A stretch of DNA of 50,252 bases from Caballeronia hypogeia (GTDB lineage: Bacteria; Pseudomonadota; Gammaproteobacteria; Burkholderiales; Burkholderiaceae). Shown here in pieces: positions 17,753 through 26,574 of this stretch (position 1 is its first letter; the number at the start of each line of letters is the position of its first letter). Location of the stretch: positions 1 through 50,252 of the forward strand of contig NZ_FCOA02000046.1 in the NCBI RefSeq assembly GCF_001544875.2, read 5' to 3'. The position numbers were made by a program, and so were the translations under genes. Under the pieces are notes generated by a model. It was not told the origin of the DNA, searched no databases, and was given only the letters and a program-made list of their open reading frames with translations.

Positions 17753-18055
17753 ATGAAGCAAGCGAACACTGCGCCCGCGAGCGCACCCGAACGCGGACGC
17801 GAGATGTCGAGCAAGGACCACGGCACGCAAAAGCACGACGATGCCGCCAATGCACCCTTGCCGCACGAGGCGGATCAGAACGTCGAATCGCAGCATGAGC
17901 ATGAGGCGCGCGATGTCGGCAAGCAGGCGCATGAGGACGTCGAGCGCGGTCTCGTCGATACCGATCGCAGGGGCGGTGACGACTATCAACGCGGGACGCA
18001 GCGCGACGACCACGTGAACGCGAACACGGGGGCGAAAGGAGGGCGCAAGCCCTGA
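17753..18055 (+). CDS. Small hydrophilic, probably disordered protein downstream of ligD
   Basis: A roughly 100-residue protein almost without hydrophobic residues, rich in His, Asp, Glu, Gln, Lys and Arg (HEADQNVESQHEHEARD), with no cysteine or tryptophan. It is likely intrinsically disordered. I do not recognise a family. GGGAGA at 17742-17747 fits a start at ATG 17753 (6-base spacing) or the adjacent ATG 17750; an ATG at 17714 inside the ligD end is less likely. Its tight position behind ligD suggests co-transcription with ku-ligD, but a role in end joining is only an inference. Confidence 0.7.
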   Translation: MKQANTAPASAPERGREMSSKDHGTQKHDDAANAPLPHEADQNVESQHEHEARDVGKQAHEDVERGLVDTDRRGGDDYQRGTQRDDHVNANTGAKGGRKP

Positions 18056-18161
18056 ACCGAACGGTGAAAACGGCGTTGCGGCATCGATGCGAAGCCGGCG
18101 GCGCGTGGCAGCGCGCAGGCCGCTTGCGTAGAATGGATCGTTGATCACGGGCAGGTCCGCC

Positions 18162-18224
18162 ATGCAACGTTTGTCGCGCTATTTGTACCGATGCGCGCGG
18201 CGCGCGGCGCGCGTGAACCGGTAA
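18162..18224 (+). CDS. Possible 20-residue arginine-rich small ORF upstream of bphO
   Basis: ATG at 18162 opens a 20-codon frame (starts MQRLSRYLYR, ends in Arg/Ala-rich ARVNR) ending TAA at 18222-18224. GGCAGG at 18149-18154 could be its ribosome site, and a -10-like TAGAAT lies at 18129-18134. It could be a leader peptide or nothing. There is no family evidence. Confidence 0.25.
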   Translation: MQRLSRYLYRCARRAARVNR

Positions 18225-18284
18225 GCCCTTCCGAATATCCGCATCGATCGCCCGCTTCGCGGCCCGACATCCACACGACGCAAC

Positions 18285-18914
18285 ATGCCATCCGACCTTC
18301 TGTCCCGTCTCAAGAACGAAACCGCCGCGTGCCACACGCGGCTCGAGAATGCCCTCGACCTGATGCGGGACAATCTGCAGCGCGATGAGTACATCGCGCT
18401 GCTCGAACGGTTCTATGGCTTCGTCGCGCCGTGGGAGGACGAAGCGGCGCGCTGCATGCCCGCCGCGCTCGCGGATTTCTTCGATGCGCGCCGCAAGGCG
18501 CCTCTGCTCGCCGCCGATCTCGCCGCGCTCACGGGCGAGCGCCGGCCGGTGGCTTCCGTGCCGCAGGCGGACGCGCGCTACGACCTGCCGCGCCTGCACA
18601 ACATCGGCGACGTGTTCGGCTCCATGTACGTGATGGAAGGCAGCACGCTCGGCGGACGCTTCATCGCCCCGCATGTGGCTGCGTGTCTCGATCTGCCGCC
18701 GGGCCTGGGCAACGCCTATTTCGACGGCTACGGTCCGCGCACGGGCAGCATGTGGAACGCGTTTCGCGAGATCGCGGCGGCTTCCGTGCCGGAGTTCCAG
18801 CACGACGATGCGGTGAGGGCCGCCATCGCGACCTTCGAGAGCCTTCACTCGTGGCTGTGTCCCGAATCAGCCGATATCGAGCCTTTGCTGCCGTCGCACG
18901 GAGTCGCTACATGA
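18285..18914 (+). CDS. bphO: Biliverdin-producing heme oxygenase (BphO)
   Basis: A 209-residue bacterial heme oxygenase. The heme-binding histidine is in AACHTRLEN near residue 17, and the distal helix contains YVMEGSTLGGRFIAPHV with the flexible glycines. It opens heme to biliverdin IX-alpha, CO and iron. The stop overlaps the start of the bacteriophytochrome gene (ATGA at 18911-18914), so the enzyme that makes the chromophore is translationally coupled to the photoreceptor that binds it, as in other bphO-bphP operons. Confidence 0.95.
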   Translation: MPSDLLSRLKNETAACHTRLENALDLMRDNLQRDEYIALLERFYGFVAPWEDEAARCMPAALADFFDARRKAPLLAADLAALTGERRPVASVPQADARYDLPRLHNIGDVFGSMYVMEGSTLGGRFIAPHVAACLDLPPGLGNAYFDGYGPRTGSMWNAFREIAAASVPEFQHDDAVRAAIATFESLHSWLCPESADIEPLLPSHGVAT

Positions 18915-21322
18915 GCGATTCCGAGAGCACGCCCATGAGCACGCCCATGAGCGCGGCGCGACGCGACACGTCTTACGGACCGCCCGACGCCGAAGCGCGG
19001 CGGCGCACGCTCAGCTCAGGGGTCGCCAGCAAGGACTGCGACGCCGAGCCGATCCATATTCCCGGCGGCATCCAGCCGCACGGTTTTCTGCTCGCGCTCG
19101 CCGGCGATCTGCGCATCGTCCAGGCGAGCGACAACGTGCCGACACTCACGGGCGCGCCGGTCGAAACGTTGCTCGGCGAGACGCTCGACGCCGTGTTCGG
19201 CGCGGCGGGCGCGCGACGTGTCGCGCAGGCGGCGGCGACGGCCGCGCTCGATGACGCGCCGCTCTACATCGGTCCGGTCGACGTCACGCCGTCGTCCTCC
19301 GAACGATCGATGCGCTTCGACGTGACGCTGCATCGGCACGACGGCACGCTGATCGTCGAAATGGAAGCCGCCGCGGCGACGGGCGATGGGTTCGCGTCGA
19401 TGTATCCGCTCGTGCGCACCTTCGCGCGCGGCTTGCAGGACGCGGCGAGCGTGCAGCAGCTCGCGGAGCTCGCGGTGCGCGAGGTACGCGCGATCACCGG
19501 CTTCGGCCGCGTGATGCTCTACAGCTTCGACGACGAAGGCCGCAGTCACGTGCTCGCCGAAGACCGCGACGGCAGCTACCCGTCGTTCCTGCATCAGTTC
19601 TTTCCGGCGTCGGACATTCCGCGCCAGGCGCGGGCGCTGTATCTGAAGAACCGCATCCGTCTGGTCGCCGACGTCAACTACAAGCCCGCGCGGCTCGTGC
19701 CGGATGTGAACCCCATCACCGGCCGACCGACCGATCTCACGTACGCGACGCTGCGCAGCTTTTCGCCCGTACATCTGGAGTACATGCGCAACATGGGCAC
19801 GCACGCGTCGATGTCGGTGTCGATCGTCGTGCGCGGCCAGTTGTGGGGCCTCATCTCGTGCCACGACCACGACGCGCGCATCGTGCCGTTCAACACGCGG
19901 GTGGCCGTCGAGCATCTCGGGCACATGCTGTCCTTGCAGATCGAGGCGAAGGAAGAGCGCGCCGAGGGCGAATATCTCGCCGCGCTGCGCCGCACGATGG
20001 GCCGGCTGATTTCGGCGATGGGCGAGCACGAGAACTTCGTCGCGGGCCTGCAGGCGGTGCCGCAGGATGTGCTGAGCTTCGCGCGCTCGGCGGGCGCCGC
20101 CATCGTCTTCGACGATCAGGTGACGCTGCTCGGCGCGACGCCCGACGAAGATACCGTGGGTGCGCTCACGCACTGGCTCACCGAACACACCTCGGGCATC
20201 TGGGCGACGGATTCGCTCGCCCGCGAATGGCCACCGGCGAAGGCGCACGAGGACCGCGCGTGCGGGGTGCTCGCGGTGCCGGTTTCGCAGATCTTTCGCA
20301 ACTATCTGCTATGGTTCAGGCCCGAAGTGATGCAGACCATCAAGTGGGCGGGCGAGCCGGTGAAGATCGAGAACGCCGACGGCGCGAGCGCGCCGCGCAC
20401 CAGCTTTTCGCCATGGCTCGAAACCGTGCGGGGACATTCCGCGATGTGGCGGCAGGGCGAAATCGAAATCGCCAGCGAATTGCGCGGCGCGCTGCTCAAC
20501 ATCGTGCTGCGCCGCGCGGAGGAACGCGCAGAACTCGCAACCGAACTCGCGCGCGCGAACAAGGAACTGGAAGCGTTCTCTTATTCGGTGTCGCACGATC
20601 TGCGCGCGCCGCTGCGTCACATTGCGGGATATGGCGACCTGCTGCGCGAGCAGGAAGGCGAGCGCATGTCGGACAAGAGCCGGCGCTTTCTGAACAACAT
20701 GCTCGATTCGGCGCGCTTCGCGGGCACGCTCGTCGACGATCTGCTGACCTTCTCGCAGATGGGCCGCGCGGCGCTCAGACCCGCGCCGGTCGATCTCGGC
20801 CAGCTCGTGCGCGGAGTGGTGCAGGAGTTCGAGGTGGAAGGATCGGGCCGGCGCATCGAATGGGTGATCGGCGATCTTCCGCGCGTCACCGGCGACGCCG
20901 CTTTCCTTCAGCTTGCGCTGCGCAACCTGATTTCGAACGCGGTGAAATATACGCGGACGCGGGAATCGGCGAAAATCGAAATATTCGCGACCCGCAACGG
21001 CGACGAATACGTGATGGGCGTGCGCGACAACGGCGTCGGCTTCGACATGAAATACGCCGCCAAGCTCTTCGGCGTGTTCCAGCGGCTGCATCGCGCCGAA
21101 GAGTTCGAGGGCACGGGCATCGGGCTCGCCAACGTGCGGCGCATCGTCGAGCGGCACGAAGGGCGCACGTGGGCCGAAGGGCGGCTGGGAAAGGGCGCGG
21201 TATTCTACTTCTCGCTGCCGGTCGTATATCGCAACGCCGGCGGAGCGCAGGGCGGCAAAGGGGCACGGGGCGCGCGCCAGCCAGGCGCATCCGGGACAAA
21301 TTCAAGAAGAAACCATGCTTAA
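18911..21322 (+). CDS. bphP: Bacteriophytochrome histidine kinase (red/far-red light sensor)
   Basis: An 803-residue photoreceptor kinase. Cys43 (KDCDAEPIHIPGGIQPHG) in the N-terminal extension before PAS is the residue that binds biliverdin. The GAF domain has PASDIPRQAR and SPVHLEYMRNMGTHASMS, with the chromophore-pocket Asp and His. The PHY domain has the tongue motif PRTSF. The kinase part has His562 (SVSHDLRAPLRHIAGY) followed by the ATP-binding N and G boxes (NLISNAVKYT, DNGVGFD, GTGIGLA). The domain order is PAS-GAF-PHY-HisKA-HATPase. Light changes the kinase activity; the partner is probably the response regulator whose start overlaps its end by 8 bases. Confidence 0.96.
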   Translation: MSDSESTPMSTPMSAARRDTSYGPPDAEARRRTLSSGVASKDCDAEPIHIPGGIQPHGFLLALAGDLRIVQASDNVPTLTGAPVETLLGETLDAVFGAAGARRVAQAAATAALDDAPLYIGPVDVTPSSSERSMRFDVTLHRHDGTLIVEMEAAAATGDGFASMYPLVRTFARGLQDAASVQQLAELAVREVRAITGFGRVMLYSFDDEGRSHVLAEDRDGSYPSFLHQFFPASDIPRQARALYLKNRIRLVADVNYKPARLVPDVNPITGRPTDLTYATLRSFSPVHLEYMRNMGTHASMSVSIVVRGQLWGLISCHDHDARIVPFNTRVAVEHLGHMLSLQIEAKEERAEGEYLAALRRTMGRLISAMGEHENFVAGLQAVPQDVLSFARSAGAAIVFDDQVTLLGATPDEDTVGALTHWLTEHTSGIWATDSLAREWPPAKAHEDRACGVLAVPVSQIFRNYLLWFRPEVMQTIKWAGEPVKIENADGASAPRTSFSPWLETVRGHSAMWRQGEIEIASELRGALLNIVLRRAEERAELATELARANKELEAFSYSVSHDLRAPLRHIAGYGDLLREQEGERMSDKSRRFLNNMLDSARFAGTLVDDLLTFSQMGRAALRPAPVDLGQLVRGVVQEFEVEGSGRRIEWVIGDLPRVTGDAAFLQLALRNLISNAVKYTRTRESAKIEIFATRNGDEYVMGVRDNGVGFDMKYAAKLFGVFQRLHRAEEFEGTGIGLANVRRIVERHEGRTWAEGRLGKGAVFYFSLPVVYRNAGGAQGGKGARGARQPGASGTNSRRNHA

Positions 21323-21779
21323 ACCGATATTGCTCGTCGAAGACAATCCGAACGACCTCGAGCTCACGCTGGTCGCGCTCGACAAGAGCCAGCTCGCGAA
21401 CGAGGTGATCGTCGCGCGCGATGGTCAGGAGGCGATCGACTATCTTACCGGCGAAGGCGAGTGGAAGGAGCGCGCGCCGGGCAATCCCGCCGTGATCCTG
21501 CTCGATCTGAAGCTGCCGAAGATCGACGGCCTCGAAGTTCTCGACATGATCCGCTCCAACGCGACATTGAAGAGCGTTCCCGTCGTCATGCTGACGTCAT
21601 CGCGCGAAGAGCAGGATCTTATTCGCAGCTATGAGCTCGGCGTGAACGCCTATGTGGTGAAGCCGGTGGAGTTCGCCGAATTCGTCGACGCGATCGGCGA
21701 TCTCGGCGTGTTCTGGGCCGTGCTCAACGAGCCGCCGCCGGGCTCCACGCGCTTTCGCCGACCGCCGCCCGCGCAATGA
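21315..21779 (+). CDS. Single-domain response regulator (Rcp1-like)
   Basis: A 154-residue receiver domain without an output domain. The phospho-acceptor is Asp64 (VILLDLKLPKIDG). The acidic pair VEDN, the conserved Thr/Ser (MLTSS) and Lys (VVKPV) are present. The insert after LTGEGEW and the overall pattern are those of Rcp1/CheY-like partners of phytochromes. It starts inside the last codons of bphP, so it is the probable phosphate acceptor for that kinase. With no DNA-binding domain it must act through protein contacts, possibly with the hybrid kinase encoded next. Confidence 0.93.
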   Translation: MLKPILLVEDNPNDLELTLVALDKSQLANEVIVARDGQEAIDYLTGEGEWKERAPGNPAVILLDLKLPKIDGLEVLDMIRSNATLKSVPVVMLTSSREEQDLIRSYELGVNAYVVKPVEFAEFVDAIGDLGVFWAVLNEPPPGSTRFRRPPPAQ

Positions 21780-21853
21780 CGCTCGTGCCCATGTCCGCGT
21801 CTTCGTCCCAGCCTTCGCGCCCGCAAGCGTCCTTCAAAGAGGACGCCTAGATC

Positions 21854-23791
21854 ATGCAGCCCCTGCATCTGCTTCTGGTCGAAGACAACGCACTCGATGC
21901 GGAGCTGACGATCGCCCAGCTGGAGCGCGCGGATTACGCGGTCGACGCATCGATCGTCTACGACTCCGCGAGCTTCATCGCGGAGATCGGCAAGAAGCGC
22001 TTCGACGTGATCCTCGCCGACTTCGTCATGCCCACTTTCTCGGGCATCGAGGCGCTGACCATCGCCAGCGAGCGCGCGCCGGACACGCCGTTCATCTTTG
22101 TCTCGGGGCTGCTCGGCGAGGAACACGCCGTCGACATGCTCAAGCGCGGCGCGACCGATTACGTGCTCAAGCAGCGCCTGCAACGCCTGCCCGCGGTCGT
22201 GCGCCGCGCGCTGCGGGAAAGCGCCGAGCGCGCGCAGCGCATCGCGGTGGAGCGCGCGCTGCGCGAGACCGAAACGCACTTTCGCCTGCTGATCGACGCG
22301 CTCAAGGATTACGCGGTCATCACGCTCGACCCGGAAGGGCGCATCCGCACCTGGAACGCCGCGTCCGAGCGCATTCTGGGCTTTCCCGCGCAGGACGTGC
22401 TCGGGCAGTCCGCGAGCATCTTCTATAACCAGGAAGACCGTGAAACCGGCGTGTTCGACGCCGAGCTCGATACCGCGCGCCGCGAAGGCAGCGCGAGCGA
22501 CGACCGCTGGCTGTGGCGCAAGGACGGTCATTCGTTCTTCGCCTCGGGCGTGACGACCGCGATTCGCAGCGAGCATGACGAGCTGATCGGTTTTTCGAAG
22601 ATCGTGCGCGACGCCACCGACGCCCACATGGCCGCCGACGCGCTGCGTCTCGCCAAGGATCAGGCCGAATCGGCGAACCGCGCGAAGGACCATTTTCTGG
22701 CGGTGCTGTCGCACGAGCTGCGCACGCCGCTCACGCCGATTCTCGCGGCCGTGCGGCTGCTCGAGATGAAGCATCCGCTGCCGCGCGAGGCGCATCCGAC
22801 GCTCGATCTGATTCGCCGCAACGTGGAGCTCGAAGCGCGTCTCATCGATGACCTGCTGGACCTCACGAGCATCGCGCGCGGCAAGCTGTCGTTGAATTTC
22901 GCGAGCGTCGCGCTCGACACGCTGCTCATCAGCGCGCTCGACATGTCCGAGGCCGATCTGCGCGGCAAGACCCTCACGCTGGAGACGCATTTCGATGCGG
23001 GCCAGTTCGTCGTGCTGGGCGACGCCGCGCGGCTGCAGCAGATTGTCTGGAACCTGATGAAGAACGCGGTGAAGTTCACGCCCGCGGGCGGCCGCATCGA
23101 CGTGCGGACCTGGAATCCGGACCCGGCGACGATCGCCGTTTCGGTGACGGACAGCGGCATCGGCATCAGCGCGGAGGCGTTGCCGCGCATCTTCTCGGCG
23201 TTCGAACAGGCCGACGATTCGATCACGCGCTCCTTCGGCGGCCTGGGGCTCGGCCTCGCGATCGCCAGCACGCTCGCGCAGAAGCACGGTGGCACGCTCT
23301 CGGCTTACAGCGAAGGTCGCGACACGGGTGCGCGCTTCACGCTCACGCTGCCGCTCGCGAAGGCGCAGCCGGAGCGCGAGGACGCGCCGCGCGTCGAGGC
23401 GGCGATCCAGGAGCAGGGGCGCGCGCTCAAGGTGCTGCTCGTGGAGGACAACGAGCAGACTTCATCGGCGATGGCGGAAGTGCTCGAAATGCTCGGCCAT
23501 GAAGTGACGGTCGCGGTGACTGTCGCCGATGCGCTGGAGCGCGCGAGGAGCGGGCCGTTCGATCTGCTCGTCAGCGATATCGGCCTGCCGGACGGCAGCG
23601 GTCTCGACATTGCGCGCGCGTGGCAGGCCTTGCAGGCCGGCAAGCCGTCGGTCGCAATCACGGGTTACGGCATGGACGAGGACATTCGCCGCTGCCGCGA
23701 AGCGGGATTTCTCGATCATCTGACCAAGCCGGTCAATTTCTCGCGGCTCGAAGCGCTGATTCAATCTCTCGCGGAACAGCCTTCGAGATAA
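21854..23791 (+). CDS. Hybrid sensor histidine kinase, REC-PAS-HisKA-HATPase-REC
   Basis: A 645-residue soluble protein; no membrane segment was seen. Residues about 1-120 are a receiver domain (VEDNALDAE, Asp56 in LADFVMP). A PAS domain follows at about 145-265 (LLIDALKDYAVITLDPEGRI). The kinase has His287 (AVLSHELRTPLTPI) and ATP-binding motifs NLMKNAVKFT, DSGIGI and GGLGLGLAI. A second receiver domain at the C-terminus has Asp575 (VSDIGLPDGSG). The N-terminal receiver allows it to take input from another kinase, for example BphP. It starts 74 bases after the response regulator gene in the same direction. Confidence 0.92.
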   Translation: MQPLHLLLVEDNALDAELTIAQLERADYAVDASIVYDSASFIAEIGKKRFDVILADFVMPTFSGIEALTIASERAPDTPFIFVSGLLGEEHAVDMLKRGATDYVLKQRLQRLPAVVRRALRESAERAQRIAVERALRETETHFRLLIDALKDYAVITLDPEGRIRTWNAASERILGFPAQDVLGQSASIFYNQEDRETGVFDAELDTARREGSASDDRWLWRKDGHSFFASGVTTAIRSEHDELIGFSKIVRDATDAHMAADALRLAKDQAESANRAKDHFLAVLSHELRTPLTPILAAVRLLEMKHPLPREAHPTLDLIRRNVELEARLIDDLLDLTSIARGKLSLNFASVALDTLLISALDMSEADLRGKTLTLETHFDAGQFVVLGDAARLQQIVWNLMKNAVKFTPAGGRIDVRTWNPDPATIAVSVTDSGIGISAEALPRIFSAFEQADDSITRSFGGLGLGLAIASTLAQKHGGTLSAYSEGRDTGARFTLTLPLAKAQPEREDAPRVEAAIQEQGRALKVLLVEDNEQTSSAMAEVLEMLGHEVTVAVTVADALERARSGPFDLLVSDIGLPDGSGLDIARAWQALQAGKPSVAITGYGMDEDIRRCREAGFLDHLTKPVNFSRLEALIQSLAEQPSR

Positions 23792-23922
23792 GCGATTCGC
23801 GCGCCGCTGCAAAAAAATTTGACAGCCGCGCGCGGGGTCGTGTCGATTGACGGAGCGTCGGTTCGTTGTACGGTAGAGAGCCGCGCCAACCCGGCGCGTC
23901 TCACTCATTACACGGAGCCGAT

Positions 23923-24399
23923 ATGTCCCATTCCGACGTCAAGCCGATCCCCGAAGGCATGCATTCGCTGACCCCGCATCTCGTCTGCGCGGGCGCGGCC
24001 GAAGCAATCGAGTTCTACAAGCGCGCGTTCGGCGCCGTCGAGCTGGGCCGTCTCGCGGGCCCGAACGGCAAGATCATGCACGCGCAGGTCAAGATCGGCG
24101 ATTCCGCGCTGATGCTCGTCGACGAAGACCCTGCTTACGGCATGAACGGTCCGAAGGCGCTGAAGGGTTCGCCCGTCACCATCCATCTGTACGTGGAAGA
24201 CGTCGACGCCGTCGTGCGCCAGGCCGAAGCCGCGGGCGCGAAAGTGACGATGCCCGTCGCCGACATGTTCTGGGGCGACCGCTATGGCCGGCTCGAAGAT
24301 CCGTTCGGCCATCAATGGTCGGTCGCCACGCACAAGCACGAGTGCCGGCCGGAAGACGTGGAAAAGGCGATGGCCGCGATGTGCCAGCCGGGCGCCTGA
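23923..24399 (+). CDS. VOC-fold (glyoxalase/bleomycin-resistance-like) protein
   Basis: A 158-residue protein of the vicinal-oxygen-chelate fold, with paired beta-alpha-beta modules (LTPHLVCAGAAEAIEFYKRAFGA, then VTIHLYVEDVDAVVRQAEAAGA). It is like the PhnB/YdcJ-type VOC proteins of unknown substrate. The C-terminal WGDRYGRLEDPFGHQWSVATH is characteristic. The start at 23923 has ribosome site ACGGAG at 23912-23917; the upstream in-frame extension has none. It is followed by a second VOC gene 33 bases on. Neither substrate nor metal can be inferred. Confidence 0.87.
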   Translation: MSHSDVKPIPEGMHSLTPHLVCAGAAEAIEFYKRAFGAVELGRLAGPNGKIMHAQVKIGDSALMLVDEDPAYGMNGPKALKGSPVTIHLYVEDVDAVVRQAEAAGAKVTMPVADMFWGDRYGRLEDPFGHQWSVATHKHECRPEDVEKAMAAMCQPGA

Positions 24400-24432
24400 C
24401 CTTTCCCCGCCTTCACGAAAATGGAGCCAGCG

Positions 24433-24906
24433 ATGCAGAAGATTTCGCCTTGCCTATGGTTCGACGGCAACGCCGAGGAAGCCGCGAATTTTTATGTCAG
24501 CGTTTTCAAGAGCGCGCGAATCACGGAGATCATGCGCCATACCGAATCCAGCCCCGGACCGGCGGGCAGCACGCTCGCGGTTCTGTTCGAACTCGAAGGC
24601 GAGGATTTCATGGCGCTGAACGGCGGCCCGGAATTCAAGTTCACGCCGGCCATTTCCATGTTCATCAAATGCGACACGCAAGCCGAGATCGACCATTACT
24701 GGGACAAGCTGCTCGACGGCGGCGAAGCGATGGCATGCGGCTGGCTCACCGACCGCTATGGCGTGACATGGCAGATCGCGCCGCGTCGACTGCTCACCAT
24801 GCTGCAGGACCCGGACCCGGTGAAGGCCGATCGCACCATGAAAGCGATGATGGGCATGATCAAGCTCGACCTGCCCACGTTGCAGAAGGTCTACGACGGC
24901 GCGTGA
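24433..24906 (+). CDS. VOC-superfamily protein, PhnB/3-demethylubiquinone methyltransferase-like domain
   Basis: A 157-residue protein of the VOC group that databases label 3-demethylubiquinone-9 3-methyltransferase; the label does not imply that activity. Characteristic motifs are ISPCLWFDGNAEEAANFYVSVF, FMALNGGPEFKF and CGWLTDRYGVTWQIAPR. I chose ATG 24433 because GGAG at 24423-24426 is correctly spaced; ATG 24421 is four residues upstream. It is probably co-transcribed with the preceding VOC gene and converges with fetB, 13 bases away. Confidence 0.85.
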   Translation: MQKISPCLWFDGNAEEAANFYVSVFKSARITEIMRHTESSPGPAGSTLAVLFELEGEDFMALNGGPEFKFTPAISMFIKCDTQAEIDHYWDKLLDGGEAMACGWLTDRYGVTWQIAPRRLLTMLQDPDPVKADRTMKAMMGMIKLDLPTLQKVYDGA

Positions 24907-24919
24907 AGCAATCCGTGGT

Positions 24920-25735
24920 TCAGACGGCGCGTTTCTTCGTCTTGCGTTCCATGAGCTTCGACGCCATGAACCGGTGATCGGGCGAAAACAGCCGCCGGTA
25001 CGTCATCACGACGGCGGCGACCACGCCCAGCCCCGAGGCCGCCGCGATCAGAAACATGATCACGATCTGATAGCGCACCGCCTGCAACGGCGACTGCCCG
25101 GCGAGCACCTGCCCGGTCATCATGCCGGGCAGGCTGACGAGGCCGACCACGGCCATCGCATTCAAGGTGGGGATCATGCCCGCGCGCACGGCCTGGCGCG
25201 CGGGACCTTGCGCCGCTTCCCAGCGCGAGGCGCCTAGCGCGAGCGACATCTCCACCACCGCGCGTCCCGCGGTCAGTTCCTCCGTCATTCGCTCGATGCC
25301 GAGCGACACGCCCGTGAGCGTATTGCCGAGGATCATGCCGAGAATCGGAATGGCGTATTGCGGCTGGTACCACGGATGAATTCGGATCACGACGAACAGC
25401 CCGAATGCGCCGATCAGCCACGAACTGCCCCAGATCGACAGGATGCTGTCCGCGCGCTGCCCGGCGTAGGTGCGCCGTCCGCGATCGGAGGCGGCGAGGC
25501 CGGCGATCACGGTCATCAGCGCCATCAGCGGCAGCACGACATACCAGCGGTTGAACGCGAACACCCAGCCGAGCACATAGCCGATCAGCAGCAGTTGCAC
25601 GACGGTGCGGATCGCCGCAACGAGCAGCTTGCGTTCGAGTCCGAGCTTGAGCGCGACCGACAGCGCGCCATTGACGACGATGAGCGCCGCCGCGAGCGCG
25701 ATATCGAAGAGACCGAGATTCTGATAGCCGTTCAT
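24920..25735 (-). CDS. fetB: ABC transporter permease, FetB/YbbM family (iron export)
   Basis: A 271-residue integral membrane protein with about 6-7 hydrophobic segments. The family-specific stretch MTEELTAGRAVVEMSLALGASRWEA and LPGMMTGQVLAGQSPLQAVRYQIVIMFLIA place it in FetB/YbbM (UPF0014). With FetA it forms an exporter that in E. coli lowers cellular iron and protects against peroxide. Its start codon overlaps the end of the ATPase gene (25732-25735), so the two are translationally coupled. The open frame continues upstream inside the ATPase gene without support. Confidence 0.9.
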   Translation of the reverse strand: MNGYQNLGLFDIALAAALIVVNGALSVALKLGLERKLLVAAIRTVVQLLLIGYVLGWVFAFNRWYVVLPLMALMTVIAGLAASDRGRRTYAGQRADSILSIWGSSWLIGAFGLFVVIRIHPWYQPQYAIPILGMILGNTLTGVSLGIERMTEELTAGRAVVEMSLALGASRWEAAQGPARQAVRAGMIPTLNAMAVVGLVSLPGMMTGQVLAGQSPLQAVRYQIVIMFLIAAASGLGVVAAVVMTYRRLFSPDHRFMASKLMERKTKKRAV

Positions 25736-26463
25736 CGCGTTTCTCCGCCGAGCACGCCCGCGTTCATCGTCAGGTGGCGCGTGGCGACGCGATGCGCCTG
25801 CTCCGGATTGTGCGAGACCCAGATGCACGCGCGCGCGCCATCGGCGTCGAACCATGCGCGCACGAGCGCTTCGATCGCGCGCGCGGAAGCAGGGTCGAGC
25901 GATGCCGTGGGCTCGTCGAGCAGCAGCACGTCGGGCGCGAGCTGCAGCACGCGCACGAGCGCCGCGATCTGCGCTTCGCCGCCGGAGAGATCGGCGGCGA
26001 ACTTGTCGAGGAAGTCGGCGCCGCGCCCGGCTGCCGCAGCCAGGCGCATGGCCGTGTCGCGATTGAAATGCGTATCGCGATAGGTTTTCAGCGCAAACGG
26101 ATAGCGCAGATTGTCCTCGACAGTGCCATCGAGCATTGCGGGCCGCTGCGCGATATACGCGACGCGCCGCCGGTACGCCGGAATGTGCGAGCGCGCGATG
26201 CGCTCGCCGCGCCAGCTCACGTAGCCGTCGTTGCACGCGTCGAGCAGCGCGAGCGTGCGCAGGAAGACGCTCTTGCCCGAACCGGACGGCCCGGTGATCG
26301 CGGCGCGCTCGCCTTCGCGCAGCGTGAAGTCGGCCGGATGCAGCAGCACCGTGCCGCGCACGGCGTCGCGGCGCACGACGCCGTGCGCGCCGACGAGTTC
26401 GCCGGCATCGGATGACGAAGGTGATGTCACGGGTCGATGGGGAGACTGGTTATTCGAGCGCAC
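25732..26463 (-). CDS. fetA: ABC transporter ATP-binding protein, FetA/YbbL family
   Basis: A 243-residue ATPase. Walker A is GPSGSGKS at 58-65, the ABC signature LSGGEAQ is near residue 156, Walker B is VLLLDEPTASLD, and the switch His lies in WVSHNPEQAHR. It energises the FetB permease encoded directly downstream. The start appears to be GTG at 26463 without a clear ribosome site, so the first 20-25 residues (Ser/Pro-rich, unlike the family) are uncertain. The iron role is taken from the E. coli homologues. Confidence 0.88.
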   Translation of the reverse strand: MRSNNQSPHRPVTSPSSSDAGELVGAHGVVRRDAVRGTVLLHPADFTLREGERAAITGPSGSGKSVFLRTLALLDACNDGYVSWRGERIARSHIPAYRRRVAYIAQRPAMLDGTVEDNLRYPFALKTYRDTHFNRDTAMRLAAAAGRGADFLDKFAADLSGGEAQIAALVRVLQLAPDVLLLDEPTASLDPASARAIEALVRAWFDADGARACIWVSHNPEQAHRVATRHLTMNAGVLGGETR

Positions 26464-26574
26464 ATCTTACGGATATTCGCCGTTTAGCGGAGAGATGAAC
26501 GGCGCCGGGCGCGGCTCACGCGGGCACACGATGTGCTGGCCCACCCATAATCAGCAGAAACGGATGGAGCCGTC

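Noticed and set aside
23819..23847. TTGACA hexamer before the first VOC gene as a sigma-70 promoter
   Set aside because: No acceptable -10 element at 16-18 bases; left unannotated.
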